Shown piece after piece: positions 1 to 9,971 of a stretch of 64,000 bases of DNA. The stretch's first letter is position 1. Each line of letters begins with the position of its first letter. The stretch is from PALSA-243 sp963743705 (GTDB lineage Bacteria > Acidobacteriota > Terriglobia > Bryobacterales > Bryobacteraceae). The notes under the pieces are model-generated. The model was not told where the DNA came from. It did no database searches and saw nothing but the letters and a program-made list of their open reading frames with translations. The stretch lies in NCBI GenBank assembly GCA_963743705.1, contig CAVUQS010000015.1:62001-126000 (forward strand). The letters are read 5' to 3'. The position numbers and the translations under genes were made by a program.

Positions 1-1
1 C

Positions 2-643
2 AGCGCGGCGCCCCCGCTGGAACCGGAGTTGGGCGCGTTCTATTGGATCACGCCGATTCCGAAGACCTGGCCCCGGGAACGGATCGAATCGAAGCTGCGC
101 GAATATAACAATTTCGGCCTTCAGGAATTGACTATTCACGAAGCGATGCCGGGGCACTATGTGCAATTCGAGTATGCGAACGATGTACAGCCGAAATCGC
201 GCCGGCTGTTGCGGGCCGTTTTTAGTAGCGGGACGTACGCGGAAGGTTGGGGAGTCTACGCCCAACAGTTGATGACGGACGAGGGGTATCTCAATCACCC
301 GCAGGGTTTGACGCTGACGTTCTACAAGCAGATTCTGCGCGTGATCGCGAATACGATTCTGGACATCCGCCTGCAGACGATGGGGATGACGGATCAGCAA
401 GCGCTCGATTTGATGATCAACGACACGTTCCAGGAAAAAGAGGAAGCGACGGCGAAGTTACAAAGGGCGCAGTTATCGTCCTGCCAGTTGCCTACTTATT
501 ATTCAGGCTGGAAGGGATGGCTCGAGGTTCGCGAGCACTTCAAGCAAGCGCAGGGCGCGAACTTTTCGCTGAAGCAATTTCACGAGAGGGCGTTGAAAGA
601 GAGCGGCGTGCCGCTGCCGGTGCTGGATACCCTACTTCACTGA
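2..643 (+). CDS. DUF885 family protein, C-terminal part (cut by window edge)
   Basis: The frame is open from the first bases of the window, so the gene begins upstream. About 213 residues remain. The motif HEAMPGHY near residue 49 fits the HExxxGH zinc-binding signature of the DUF885 family, whose members are mostly secreted and look like metallopeptidases. The following helix-rich stretch (EGWGVYAQQL, then an arginine-rich DIRLQTMG segment) is also typical of that family. Substrate is unknown. The next gene lies on the other strand about 75 bases away. Confidence 0.8.
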   Translation, partial: SAAPPLEPELGAFYWITPIPKTWPRERIESKLREYNNFGLQELTIHEAMPGHYVQFEYANDVQPKSRRLLRAVFSSGTYAEGWGVYAQQLMTDEGYLNHPQGLTLTFYKQILRVIANTILDIRLQTMGMTDQQALDLMINDTFQEKEEATAKLQRAQLSSCQLPTYYSGWKGWLEVREHFKQAQGANFSLKQFHERALKESGVPLPVLDTLLH

Positions 644-717
644 GACGGCATTAGGCGCGGCAAAACCAGCGCGCTCCGGATGCCCCATCTTCAGAGCACC
701 CGGAGCCCCATACGTTG

Positions 718-1143
718 TCACTTCTTTGCGAGTACAACGTTCACCCGCGGCGCCAGCGAGCTATTGCGAGCTAACTCGCGTTCCACCTTCGAAGCGACTA
801 TCTGGCGGCCCTCCGCCGAATCGGCGTTCCAGACTTTCGCCAGAAAGTAGGTGTCGCCGTAGCGGTTGAACAGCAACGTGCCGGTTGTGGCTGTCGAGCC
901 CTTTCGGGCGTCGGCGCCGAATGTCTGCGCCATCGCACTACCCTTGCCGTCGACGCGGCGGATGCTCAGACAACCCGTCACGCCGCCTGGGCGAACAGTG
1001 TAGAGGCCGGCCGGAAGGATAGCCTTCCCGACCCGGAAATCGAACGGAATGTTCGCTCGCATCGGCAGATCGCTCTGCGCAAACGCAGCCGCGGCGGTAA
1101 GCAGCGTCAAGGAACTCAGCGTAGTGAAAGTCAGGCGTTTCAT
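718..1143 (-). CDS. small secreted protein of unknown function
   Basis: A 141-residue protein with a clear signal peptide (residues 1-22, ending AAAFAQ). The mature part starts with RANIPFDFRVGKAILPAGLYTV, a pattern I associate with a family of small exported acidobacterial proteins that often occur in many copies. No catalytic motif is visible. A strong ribosome-binding site (GAGGAGGTC) lies just upstream of the ATG, which supports this start. It is probably a single-gene unit, divergent from the sigma-54 activator that follows. Confidence 0.7.
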   Translation of the reverse strand: MKRLTFTTLSSLTLLTAAAAFAQSDLPMRANIPFDFRVGKAILPAGLYTVRPGGVTGCLSIRRVDGKGSAMAQTFGADARKGSTATTGTLLFNRYGDTYFLAKVWNADSAEGRQIVASKVERELARNSSLAPRVNVVLAKK

Positions 1144-1369
1144 AATGGACCTCCTCAGTCCCGGTTGCCGCGGGCGGAATGAAGCATCCCCCGCACCTCA
1201 GTTGATGGAATCCGCTTTGCAGCCGATTGCCTCACCACCTTGAACTGCTTCTACTAACGCACCCGCAGCGCCATACGCCACGCGGGCCTCGCTCTACGCA
1301 CAAGCTGCTGTTTCCAGGGCGCTTCGCAGTTTCGAACAATTGCGGGCGAGATGGCGGCATGCCCGGAAA

Positions 1370-1407
1370 CCTATCCGATCGTGTGCTGGCCTATCTAATC
1401 GGATAGG
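1370..1407. promoter_or_regulatory. perfect inverted repeat upstream of the FHA sigma-54 activator
   Basis: CCTATCCGAT at 1370-1379 is repeated as its exact complement ATCGGATAGG at 1398-1407, with 18 bases between. It ends 16-20 bases before the start codon of the next gene, so it could be an operator for autoregulation or a leader hairpin over the translation start. The remaining 1144-1369 interval shows no gene that I can support. Confidence 0.5.
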
Positions 1408-1423
1408 AATGTGGTGTTCTTGA

Positions 1424-3340
<1,917 letters not shown>

Positions 3341-3354
3341 GCGCAACGGCGCCG

Positions 3355-3368
3355 TGTACGCGCGTACA
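3355..3368. promoter_or_regulatory. 14-base perfect palindrome, operator candidate
   Basis: TGTACGCGCGTACA is fully self-complementary and lies in the 144-base gap between the sigma-54 activator and the DUF937-OmpA gene. A further GTACA half site occurs about 12 bases downstream (3380-3384). It could be a dimer binding site controlling the next gene; the protein that would bind is unknown. Confidence 0.35.
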
Positions 3369-3484
3369 GTTCGCGATTCCGTACAAATCGAACAACTCAC
3401 GCGTTCAAAATTTATTAAGACGTACCTTCCGCCGATCCAATCGAATTAATGACCGGAGCGCCGGTAGAGTGAGGTGCGTCTAAA

Positions 3485-4648
3485 ATGGCCGATTCAATCT
3501 TTAGTTCGTTGCTTAGCACGTTGGACAAGCGCAATATCGGGGAGATTGCCACTTCGTTAGGAGAGCCCGAACAATCCGTTACGACCGGCATGCAAGCGTC
3601 CGTCGCCACCGTGCTGGACAATCTGACATCGAGGGCCGACGATCCGGGCGCGATCCGCCAAATCGTCGACCACGCTTCGAATACGCTGGGCGACGTAACG
3701 CCGTCGAGGATGGCTACGGCCGTCACCGACCCGAATTCGCCCCTGCTCTCGGGCGGGAAACGCCTGGTATCGAGCCTTTTCGGCAATAGCGAGAGTTCCG
3801 TCATGAATGCGATCAGCGAGCATTCGGGTTTGCGGTTCTCGAGCGTGTCGAGTTTGATGGCAATGGCGGCGCCGATGGTGATGAGCTTCCTCGCCAGACG
3901 CGTGCGCGATGAAGGCCTGACCTATGGCGCGCTGGGGAGCATTCTTCACCGTGAGAGCTCCAGCATCCGCAGCGCGTTGCCACAGGGCCTGAGTGATTCT
4001 TTCCGCTCGACGGTGCGCACGCCTTCGCCGGTAGTGGCGCAAACCGTGACGGCGAAGTCGGCGTCTTCGTGGCCGATGATCCTCGGCCTGCTGGCGTTGG
4101 CTCTGCTCGCGTTCTGGATCTTCAACATGGCCCGCAGACCTCGGATCGAGTCGGCCGCGAGATCGAGCGCCGACCGCGTGGCATCTTTGGGTGAGATGGT
4201 GCAGCGCCATCTGCCGGGCAATGTGGACCTCACCGTACCCGAGCACGGCGTAGAAGCGAACCTGCTCGCGTATATTCAGGATCCGACCCGTTCGGTGGAT
4301 AGCACCACCTGGTTCGATTACGACCGGCTGCTTTTCGATACCGGCTCCACAACGCTTCGGCCGGAATCGCAGGAGCAACTCGCTAATGTGGCCGCCATTC
4401 TCAAGGCCTATCCGAACGTGGAGATCAAGGTCGGCGGATTTACGGATAACGTAGGCGACGCAACGCAGAACATGGCGCTCTCGCAAGGCCGTGCTGCCGC
4501 GGTGGTGGCCGAACTAGTGCGCATGGGCGTTTCCCCGAGCCGGCTTTCGGCCCAGGGATATGGTGAGCAATACCCCGTGGCCGATAATTCGACATTCGAT
4601 GGCCGCGCCCGAAACCGGCGCGTAGCTATGCAGGTGACACAGAAGTAG
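3485..4648 (+). CDS. DUF937-OmpA domain inner-membrane-anchored protein
   Basis: The N-terminal half (residues 1-170) matches the DUF937 pattern (long helices, LLSGGKRLVSSLFG, SLMAMAAPMVMSFLARR). One membrane segment follows near 197-215 (WPMILGLLALALLAFWIF). The C-terminal 110 residues form an OmpA/MotB-type peptidoglycan-binding domain: FDTGSTTLRPESQEQL, GGFTDNVGD and the RRVAMQV end are the usual landmarks, with NRAVA-type arginines present as ARNRRVA. There is no signal peptide, so the DUF937 part is probably cytoplasmic and the OmpA part periplasmic. It could tether the inner membrane to the wall. ATG at 3485 has a GAGG-type site upstream. Confidence 0.85.
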   Translation: MADSIFSSLLSTLDKRNIGEIATSLGEPEQSVTTGMQASVATVLDNLTSRADDPGAIRQIVDHASNTLGDVTPSRMATAVTDPNSPLLSGGKRLVSSLFGNSESSVMNAISEHSGLRFSSVSSLMAMAAPMVMSFLARRVRDEGLTYGALGSILHRESSSIRSALPQGLSDSFRSTVRTPSPVVAQTVTAKSASSWPMILGLLALALLAFWIFNMARRPRIESAARSSADRVASLGEMVQRHLPGNVDLTVPEHGVEANLLAYIQDPTRSVDSTTWFDYDRLLFDTGSTTLRPESQEQLANVAAILKAYPNVEIKVGGFTDNVGDATQNMALSQGRAAAVVAELVRMGVSPSRLSAQGYGEQYPVADNSTFDGRARNRRVAMQVTQK

Positions 4649-4682
4649 GTTGAGGGTGACAGGCGCGCCGCTGGCTCGGCTT

Positions 4683-6836
4683 TTATCGCCGGCCGGCGGC
4701 GTCGTTTGAAATCATGCCGTGTGAAATCGTCACGGTGGCCGCCAGGCTCGCGCCGGGCGCCACCAAAAAACTGAAGCGGTGCGTGCTGCGATCGTAAGCC
4801 GCCTCGGTAATCGATCCATCCACGGATGAAACACGCGGCGCGCCAGGCGCGAAGCCTTCGATTTTTCGTGGGCCCTCGCCGGCCGCAAATGCGACCGTCA
4901 TGTGGATAGCGCCGTTGTCCGAGACCGAAGTGACGCGCTTGCGTCCCGCGGTGACGAACTGGCCGGTATCGCCCAGCAGCGCCATGCCGGAATGGCCGAT
5001 GGGCGCGACCACCCAGTACAGCGAATCGCCGGCGACGTTTGCGCTGACCGTGTCCGTCGCGTTCACCACGCGGCCCGTCCCGCCGAAGTAATCGTACACG
5101 TAGGCCGAGCCCACCATTCCGAGATCCGACGGCTTGAAACTCGCCTCGGTATTCGTTCCCACCGGATAAGCGAAGACATAATGCTGCGTCCACGCGCCAA
5201 AACTGGTAGAGGTTGCGGCGACCAAAGGCTGGCCCGTTCCTTGGGCATTGGTGACGTAGCCGGCGTCAAGAGGCATGATCGGCGCATCTGGCTTCACAAT
5301 GGTTCCATCGGCGCGGACCGCGCGCAGAATGTTCGCCGTGTTCATGGTCCCGATCTGATCGCCAATTCCGACGGGCCCGGCGGATAAGGTCGCGAGCAAA
5401 AGGTTCGAGCGCTCCGTGCTCAGGAACACGTCAGTGAAGGGCCATGCGCCCACAGCGCCGATGAAGCGCGAGGCAAAGAGGAACGCCGTCCAACGGTCGG
5501 AGACAAATCGGTCCTGGCTGCCCCGGATCGTTGTCAGATTCGGATAGCGGGCGCTTTGCAGTACGTGGCGCGGCGTGGGCATGCAATATTGCATGGTGAG
5601 GTTCTGTTGCGCCATCGCCGACGCCATGCCGCCCAGGAACGCATCGCCATCGGTGAGGTTGAAATTAGGGATAGCCGGGCCGGAGAGCCAATCCTGCTCG
5701 TAGGTGGCGACGCCCGAGCCCTTCAGATACGCGCTCACCTGCGCCCAATATGCCGGGTCGATAGCGACGTTGCCGGAGATCTTGTATTGCTGGCGGTATG
5801 GGCTGCTGGCGTCAATCCAGCGCGCGTGCGTGATGAGCGGCACGCCCAGGCCGTTTTGGAAACTCGCAAGACCTGCGGGGAATAGCGCCGGGTGCGCTTC
5901 ATATTGCGGGAAGCCATCGGCGCCGTCGGTCCAATCGTAATTCGGCCCCTTGGGATAAAACCAGCTATCGAGCTGAATGTAGCCGAGGCCAATGCGTTGG
6001 CGATCGAAATCGGCTTTGACGGCCCGCAGCGTGTCCTGATAAGAGAGCGATCCTTCGGTGTGGTAGTAGTAATTGGCGCCGTTGTCGGTCCAGTAGCCGA
6101 GCGTGCGCAGGCTCTGATCGGCGTCATTGGCGACCGTGCCCTTACCGAGCAGACTGGTGAGTGTGGCGCCCCACGCCGCGAACGTGTTGTTGATTCCCTG
6201 TCCCGCCACGAGCAGCGTTTGATGGACGAACCCCGGCGGCAGAGATGTCACGCCCGAATCGATGCCGCTCACGATGGTTCCGTCCGGCCGCATGGACGTG
6301 CTGGCGGTCATGAAGTTCGCCGCCGGTGAGATCACGAACGTATTCGCGGCGGAATCGAAGAAAGCCCACGGTCCTTCTTCCGGTAATGCGCTGAACGTTG
6401 GGTTGGCGAAAACTCCCGAATAGGCAACATGACTCAAGCCGCTGGGATAGGTATGGAGGTTGGGAAACGAAAAACCGTTGGTAGCGCCGGCCGGCGCAGT
6501 CAACGTAAACAGTACGGCGGTACGGTTCCAATATGCGCGGATGGCTCCGTGGCGGGCGACGTCAGCCTGGAAATCGAACGAAATTTCGCTATAGTGACCG
6601 GCCGCATCCACGCTGGAAGTGGTGGCCAAATTGGTCAGGGGATACCCGACGCTGCCGCCAAATTGCCAGGCCGGATCGTGAACGGCAATGGAAAAACTGC
6701 CGCTGGGAGCGACGCTTACCGCCAACCCCTCCGCGCCCAAAATTGTTGTGGCGCTCTGCCCGGAAAGGCTGGTAACTCCCCAAAAAATCAATCCGATAAG
6801 CGGAAAGACACGACCCCTAGAACACCTTAGACCCAT
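4683..6836 (-). CDS. secreted GH36-like (alpha-galactosidase-like) protein
   Basis: A 717-residue protein with a signal peptide (residues 1-27, ending SLSGQ). The N-terminal 230 residues look like a beta-sandwich, and the middle resembles the barrel of clan GH-D enzymes: GYWTDNGANYYYH (about 247-259), GLGYIQLDSWFYPKG (284-297) and YEQDWL (379-384), whose aspartate is at the position of the GH36 nucleophile. IRGSQD near 437-442 could supply the acid/base aspartate. The C-terminus is beta-rich. Overall likeness to plant Sip1-type alpha-galactosidases is by motif only. It is convergent with the preceding OmpA gene and has no other sugar-metabolism gene beside it. Confidence 0.55.
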   Translation of the reverse strand: MGLRCSRGRVFPLIGLIFWGVTSLSGQSATTILGAEGLAVSVAPSGSFSIAVHDPAWQFGGSVGYPLTNLATTSSVDAAGHYSEISFDFQADVARHGAIRAYWNRTAVLFTLTAPAGATNGFSFPNLHTYPSGLSHVAYSGVFANPTFSALPEEGPWAFFDSAANTFVISPAANFMTASTSMRPDGTIVSGIDSGVTSLPPGFVHQTLLVAGQGINNTFAAWGATLTSLLGKGTVANDADQSLRTLGYWTDNGANYYYHTEGSLSYQDTLRAVKADFDRQRIGLGYIQLDSWFYPKGPNYDWTDGADGFPQYEAHPALFPAGLASFQNGLGVPLITHARWIDASSPYRQQYKISGNVAIDPAYWAQVSAYLKGSGVATYEQDWLSGPAIPNFNLTDGDAFLGGMASAMAQQNLTMQYCMPTPRHVLQSARYPNLTTIRGSQDRFVSDRWTAFLFASRFIGAVGAWPFTDVFLSTERSNLLLATLSAGPVGIGDQIGTMNTANILRAVRADGTIVKPDAPIMPLDAGYVTNAQGTGQPLVAATSTSFGAWTQHYVFAYPVGTNTEASFKPSDLGMVGSAYVYDYFGGTGRVVNATDTVSANVAGDSLYWVVAPIGHSGMALLGDTGQFVTAGRKRVTSVSDNGAIHMTVAFAAGEGPRKIEGFAPGAPRVSSVDGSITEAAYDRSTHRFSFLVAPGASLAATVTISHGMISNDAAGRR

Positions 6837-6916
6837 CCCCGAAAACCCCCAAGGCGGTATGAAACATCACAAATCTAACACGCAGCGAGGATTGGCGCAA
6901 ACACGCCCGTACTAGA

Positions 6917-6996
6917 AAAGTTGCGCTCCCTTTTGGGTATTTCTCATATGTACTGTATGCCAGAAACATTCGTACTGTGCCTCAGAGCGCAACTTT
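6917..6996. repeat. 80-base element bounded by a perfect 12-base inverted repeat
   Basis: AAAGTTGCGCTC at 6917-6928 is the exact complement of GAGCGCAACTTT at 6985-6996. The 56 bases between the arms are comparatively AT-rich and hold TACTGT twice, 22 bases apart. The 10-mer AGTTGCGCTC recurs once more in the window, in another intergenic region, at 22460-22469. It may be a looping operator or a miniature mobile element. Confidence 0.45.
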
Positions 6997-7024
6997 GGAA
7001 ACCGATATGCATTTGTAGAAGTGT

Positions 7025-7069
7025 GAGCATCATGTAGCTCTCCGGCGGACCGGATCTGCCGGATGAGAG
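7025..7069 (+). promoter_or_regulatory. competing hairpins in the leader of the beta-propeller gene
   Basis: GAGC (7025-7028) can pair with GCTC (7037-7040), but CTCT-CCGGC (7038-7046) can instead pair with GCCGG (7058-7062) and AGAG (7066-7069) across a three-base bulge. The two stems share bases and cannot form together. I could not match this to a named riboswitch class. Confidence 0.25.
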
Positions 7070-7155
7070 CCTGAGGCGTTTGGCGGAATAGCCCGTTAGA
7101 GGCAAAAAGACGCAACGAAAAGCGTAATACGCCAACAACCTTACGGAGGCCTGTG

Positions 7156-8739
7156 ATGGCGTTGCGCGCTGCGCTTCTCCTATTTTTTAGTTGGGCTGCG
7201 ATTGTAGCCCAAACCAACGTTCTAACTGCAAACTACGGCAACGAGCGAACGAACGCGAACCTGCAGGAAACCCAGCTAACCACTTCGAACATTGCTGTGG
7301 GCGGTTTCGAGAAAATCGGCAATCTGGCCGTTGACGGCCAGATCTACGCCCAACCGCTCTATGTAAGCCAGTTGACGTTCCCGAATCGCGGCCTGTTCAA
7401 CGTCGTTTATACGGTCACGCAGCATAACAGCGTCTACGCGTATGATGCAGACTCTGCCGGCGCGCCGAATCTGCTGTGGCACGTGAATTTGGGGCCATCT
7501 GTTCCCGCATCCACATTTGGCGCCGATTACACCGACGTCAGCCCCGAAATCGGCATCCTGAGCACGCCCGTGATCGATTTGCAGGGCGGCGCGATTTACG
7601 TGACGGCGGCGACGCTGGAACAGGGCTCGGTGGTCTACCGGCTGCATGCGCTCGACCTCGTCACTGGCCAGGAGAAATTCAACGGCCCGGCGCTGATCCA
7701 GGCATCGATCGCGGGCACCGGTGAAGGCGGTTCCACAGGCGGGCAGATTCCTTTCGATCCGATGTGGCACATCCAGCGCCCGGGATTGCTGTTGGCAAAC
7801 GGCTCCGTCTATGTGGCTTTTGGATCTCACGGCGACGCCGGCCCGTGGCACGGCTGGATGGTGAGCTACAAGGCTTCCGATCTCTCGACGCAGAACGCCA
7901 TGTTCATGGCGTCGCCCAACGGCTGGGGCGGCTCCTTTTGGCAATCGGGCTTCGGATTAACCAGCGATGAGTCGGGCAACATCTACGCGATCTCGGGCAA
8001 CGGATCGTACGACGGGCAGACGGAATTCTCCGAAAGCATTCTGAAGTTTTCCGGCGATCTGACGCTCGCGGGTTGGGCTACGCCGCCCAACTGGTCGATG
8101 CTGGCGAATAACGATTACGATCTTTCGGCCGGCCCCGCGCTGATTCCCGGCACCCATCAGATCGTCGCTGGAGACAAATACGGAGAGCTATACCTGGTGT
8201 ATGCCGATGCCCTCGCGCCGCTGCAAGGCGGCAATTCCGGCAACGCGCAGATCATTCAAGGCGTGGAATGGGGAGGCATCTTCAATTTCGCGCTTTGGCC
8301 GACGCCCTCGGGAACGTTTGTCTACGTGCAGGAACAGGGCAGTTCCATCAAGGCCTACCAGATCACGGGTGGCTTGAGCGCCAATGTGGTTTCGGAAAGC
8401 GCGCCCACCGGCGCCGCGATGCCTTTCGTGGGCATGTCGATTTCCGCCAACGGCTCACAAACGGGCACAGGCGTTCTGTGGGAGACCACCGGCAATCGTT
8501 CAGACCCCACGCTGCCCGCAACTTTGCACGCCTTCGATGCGGCGGACCTGACTAATGAACTCTGGAACAGCGATATGACCGGCGGCCAGGATAGCGTCGG
8601 CATGTTCGCGAAGTTCGCGAACCCCACGGTGGTCAACGGCAAGGTGTTCGTACCGACCTGGTCGGGAGCCTTGGCTGTCTACGGCTTACGCAAGGATTCG
8701 AAACCGGCGCGCGCGCAGTCGTTCCGCAACTCGCACTAA
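7156..8739 (+). CDS. secreted PQQ-like beta-propeller protein
   Basis: About 527 residues with a signal peptide (MALRAALLLFFSWAAIVAQ). The mature protein starts TNVLTANYGNERTNANLQET and carries repeated blade-like segments (VYTVTQHNSVYAYDAD, VYRLHALDLVTGQEKF, LHAFDAADLTNELW), each with the AxDaxTG-type turn of quinoprotein dehydrogenase propellers. No haem-binding CxxCH or recognisable quinone-binding cysteine pair is seen, so it may be a structural rather than catalytic propeller. ATG at 7156 is preferred over GTG at 7153 because GGAGG ends six bases before it. A clear paralogue is at 19642-21204. Confidence 0.75.
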   Translation: MALRAALLLFFSWAAIVAQTNVLTANYGNERTNANLQETQLTTSNIAVGGFEKIGNLAVDGQIYAQPLYVSQLTFPNRGLFNVVYTVTQHNSVYAYDADSAGAPNLLWHVNLGPSVPASTFGADYTDVSPEIGILSTPVIDLQGGAIYVTAATLEQGSVVYRLHALDLVTGQEKFNGPALIQASIAGTGEGGSTGGQIPFDPMWHIQRPGLLLANGSVYVAFGSHGDAGPWHGWMVSYKASDLSTQNAMFMASPNGWGGSFWQSGFGLTSDESGNIYAISGNGSYDGQTEFSESILKFSGDLTLAGWATPPNWSMLANNDYDLSAGPALIPGTHQIVAGDKYGELYLVYADALAPLQGGNSGNAQIIQGVEWGGIFNFALWPTPSGTFVYVQEQGSSIKAYQITGGLSANVVSESAPTGAAMPFVGMSISANGSQTGTGVLWETTGNRSDPTLPATLHAFDAADLTNELWNSDMTGGQDSVGMFAKFANPTVVNGKVFVPTWSGALAVYGLRKDSKPARAQSFRNSH

Positions 8740-9377
8740 CGCGGTTGCAGGAACGGGCCCCACATCACCTGGTAGGCTTCCATGTGCCCGAAGACATCCT
8801 TGCCCGCACGCACCGAAACACGCATGTTAGCTTTCAGTTCGGAGCCCTTCACGATGTCCCCGCCAGCCAGGTACTTGGTGTCTTGCCGCAGCAGGATGGT
8901 CAAATCGCCCGCATCGCGCGTGCGCAAAAGCAGGTGTCCATCGGCGAGATAAGAGACGACGCCGGAAAACGTCACGTCTCCGCGCGGGAACAGCGAATCG
9001 ACGGAAGCCGGGGCGGCGGCGCGTGCGCGCGAAACCGTTCGCGACGGGGACACCGCATGGATCACGCGGACGGTGCGCGCATAGCGCAGCGGCGAATCCG
9101 GCAGCGGGTCCGATGCGACTTCGATTTCGTCTCCGGGGCGAAGTTGCGGAATGGACGCGTCCGCGCCGGCGCGATCCACGTGCGTATGGGAATCGAAGCG
9201 GTAGCGGAGCACCTCATTGCCGGCGACGCGCAGAGCAAACTCGCCGCCTTCGATTTGCGTGTCGCGCTCCAGCAGAACTCCGCTCGAAGCAGAGGGCTCG
9301 GCCGGCGTCTGCGCAAGACCAGACGTTTGCGCAATACCGTACGCGGCGAACGCCAGGGCAATCAAAAGGCGCGGCAC
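8736..9377 (-). CDS. secreted protein of unknown function
   Basis: A 213-residue protein with a signal peptide (residues 1-22, ending GLAQ). The mature part has beta-strand-rich blocks (GEFALRVAGNEVLRYRFD, VTFSGVVSYLADGHLLLRT, LKANMRVSVRAGKDVFGHMEAYQVMWGPF), reminiscent of the OB-like DUF5666 fold but not diagnostic. Its stop overlaps the end of the convergent beta-propeller gene by four bases. Function unknown. Confidence 0.65.
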   Translation of the reverse strand: MPRLLIALAFAAYGIAQTSGLAQTPAEPSASSGVLLERDTQIEGGEFALRVAGNEVLRYRFDSHTHVDRAGADASIPQLRPGDEIEVASDPLPDSPLRYARTVRVIHAVSPSRTVSRARAAAPASVDSLFPRGDVTFSGVVSYLADGHLLLRTRDAGDLTILLRQDTKYLAGGDIVKGSELKANMRVSVRAGKDVFGHMEAYQVMWGPFLQPR

Positions 9378-9453
9378 GATTCGAGTATATCTCCCGGCTT
9401 TTCGGCGAGGCGGACCCGCCGTGCGATCACGCGCGATTCGCTACCATGGTTTC

Positions 9454-9756
9454 ATGGCCAAAGGAATGTTCGACGTGGCGTGCCCGTGTTGCCAAGCCGT
9501 GTTGAGAGTCGATCCGGAGACCGAGGCTGTGATCGCGCACACGGTTCCCGAAAAGCCCCGCCTCATCGACGACCTGGCGGCCGAAGTGGCCAAACTCAAG
9601 GGCGAGGGCGCGCGGCGCGACGAGGTGTTCCGCAAGAATTTCGAAGCGGAAAAGTCGCACGGCAAGGTGCTGGAGAAAAAGTTCGACGAACTCTTCAAGC
9701 GCGTGATGGAGGATCCGAACGCGCCGCCGCCGAAACGCGATATCGACCTCGATTGA
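9454..9756 (+). CDS. small CPCC-type metal-binding protein with coiled coil
   Basis: A 100-residue cytoplasmic protein starting MAKGMFDVACPCCQAVLRVDP. The CPCC motif may hold half a zinc site; a charged helix follows (RLIDDLAAEVAKLKGEGARR, then FEAEKSHGKVLEKKFDELFKRV) that could form a coiled coil. ATG at 9454 is chosen because the conserved-looking domain begins there. The same frame is open further upstream but antisense to the preceding gene. No partner is evident. Confidence 0.6.
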   Translation: MAKGMFDVACPCCQAVLRVDPETEAVIAHTVPEKPRLIDDLAAEVAKLKGEGARRDEVFRKNFEAEKSHGKVLEKKFDELFKRVMEDPNAPPPKRDIDLD

Positions 9757-9961
9757 CGGTGAGTATGCCGTTCAATTGTCCGAGCGAGGCGAACTGGCCC
9801 AGGTAGCGGGCGGTGACGGGCGGCTTGGTCTTGCGGCGCGGGTCAAAATCGCGGCGCGTGAAAAGATCGCTGGCGGCCACAATCGCCGTTCCCATGGGGC
9901 GGTATTCATACGTCCCCTGAGCCCAGGCGACATCGCGATCGAGCCAGAGATAGAACCCCAT
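9695..9961 (-). CDS. possible small protein, weakly supported
   Basis: An 88-residue reading frame that would start at ATG 9961 (MGFYLWLDRDVAWAQGTYEYRP) and end in a basic tail. It overlaps the 3-prime end of the preceding plus-strand gene by 62 bases. Aromatic and acidic residues at the start look protein-like, but there is no recognised domain. If it is not a gene, the 215 bases between the flanking genes are empty. Confidence 0.25.
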   Translation of the reverse strand: MGFYLWLDRDVAWAQGTYEYRPMGTAIVAASDLFTRRDFDPRRKTKPPVTARYLGQFASLGQLNGILTVNRGRYRVSAAARSDPPSRA

Positions 9962-9971
9962 TGAGGCTATT

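Larger units (their letters stand above)
6837..7155. other. 319-base intergenic region with nested repeats
   Basis: No gene is supported here. It separates the divergent GH36-like and beta-propeller genes. It contains a 12-base inverted repeat pair (6917-6928 and 6985-6996), two TACTGT direct repeats between its arms (6951-6956 and 6973-6978), and a possible pair of competing hairpins at 7025-7069 in the leader of the beta-propeller gene. Confidence 0.6.

Noticed and set aside
6837..7155. Cyclic-di-GMP (GEMM) or other known riboswitch upstream of the beta-propeller gene
   Set aside because: The fragments AGGCAAAAAGACGCAAC resemble GEMM pieces, but the conserved order and tetraloop-receptor elements are missing.
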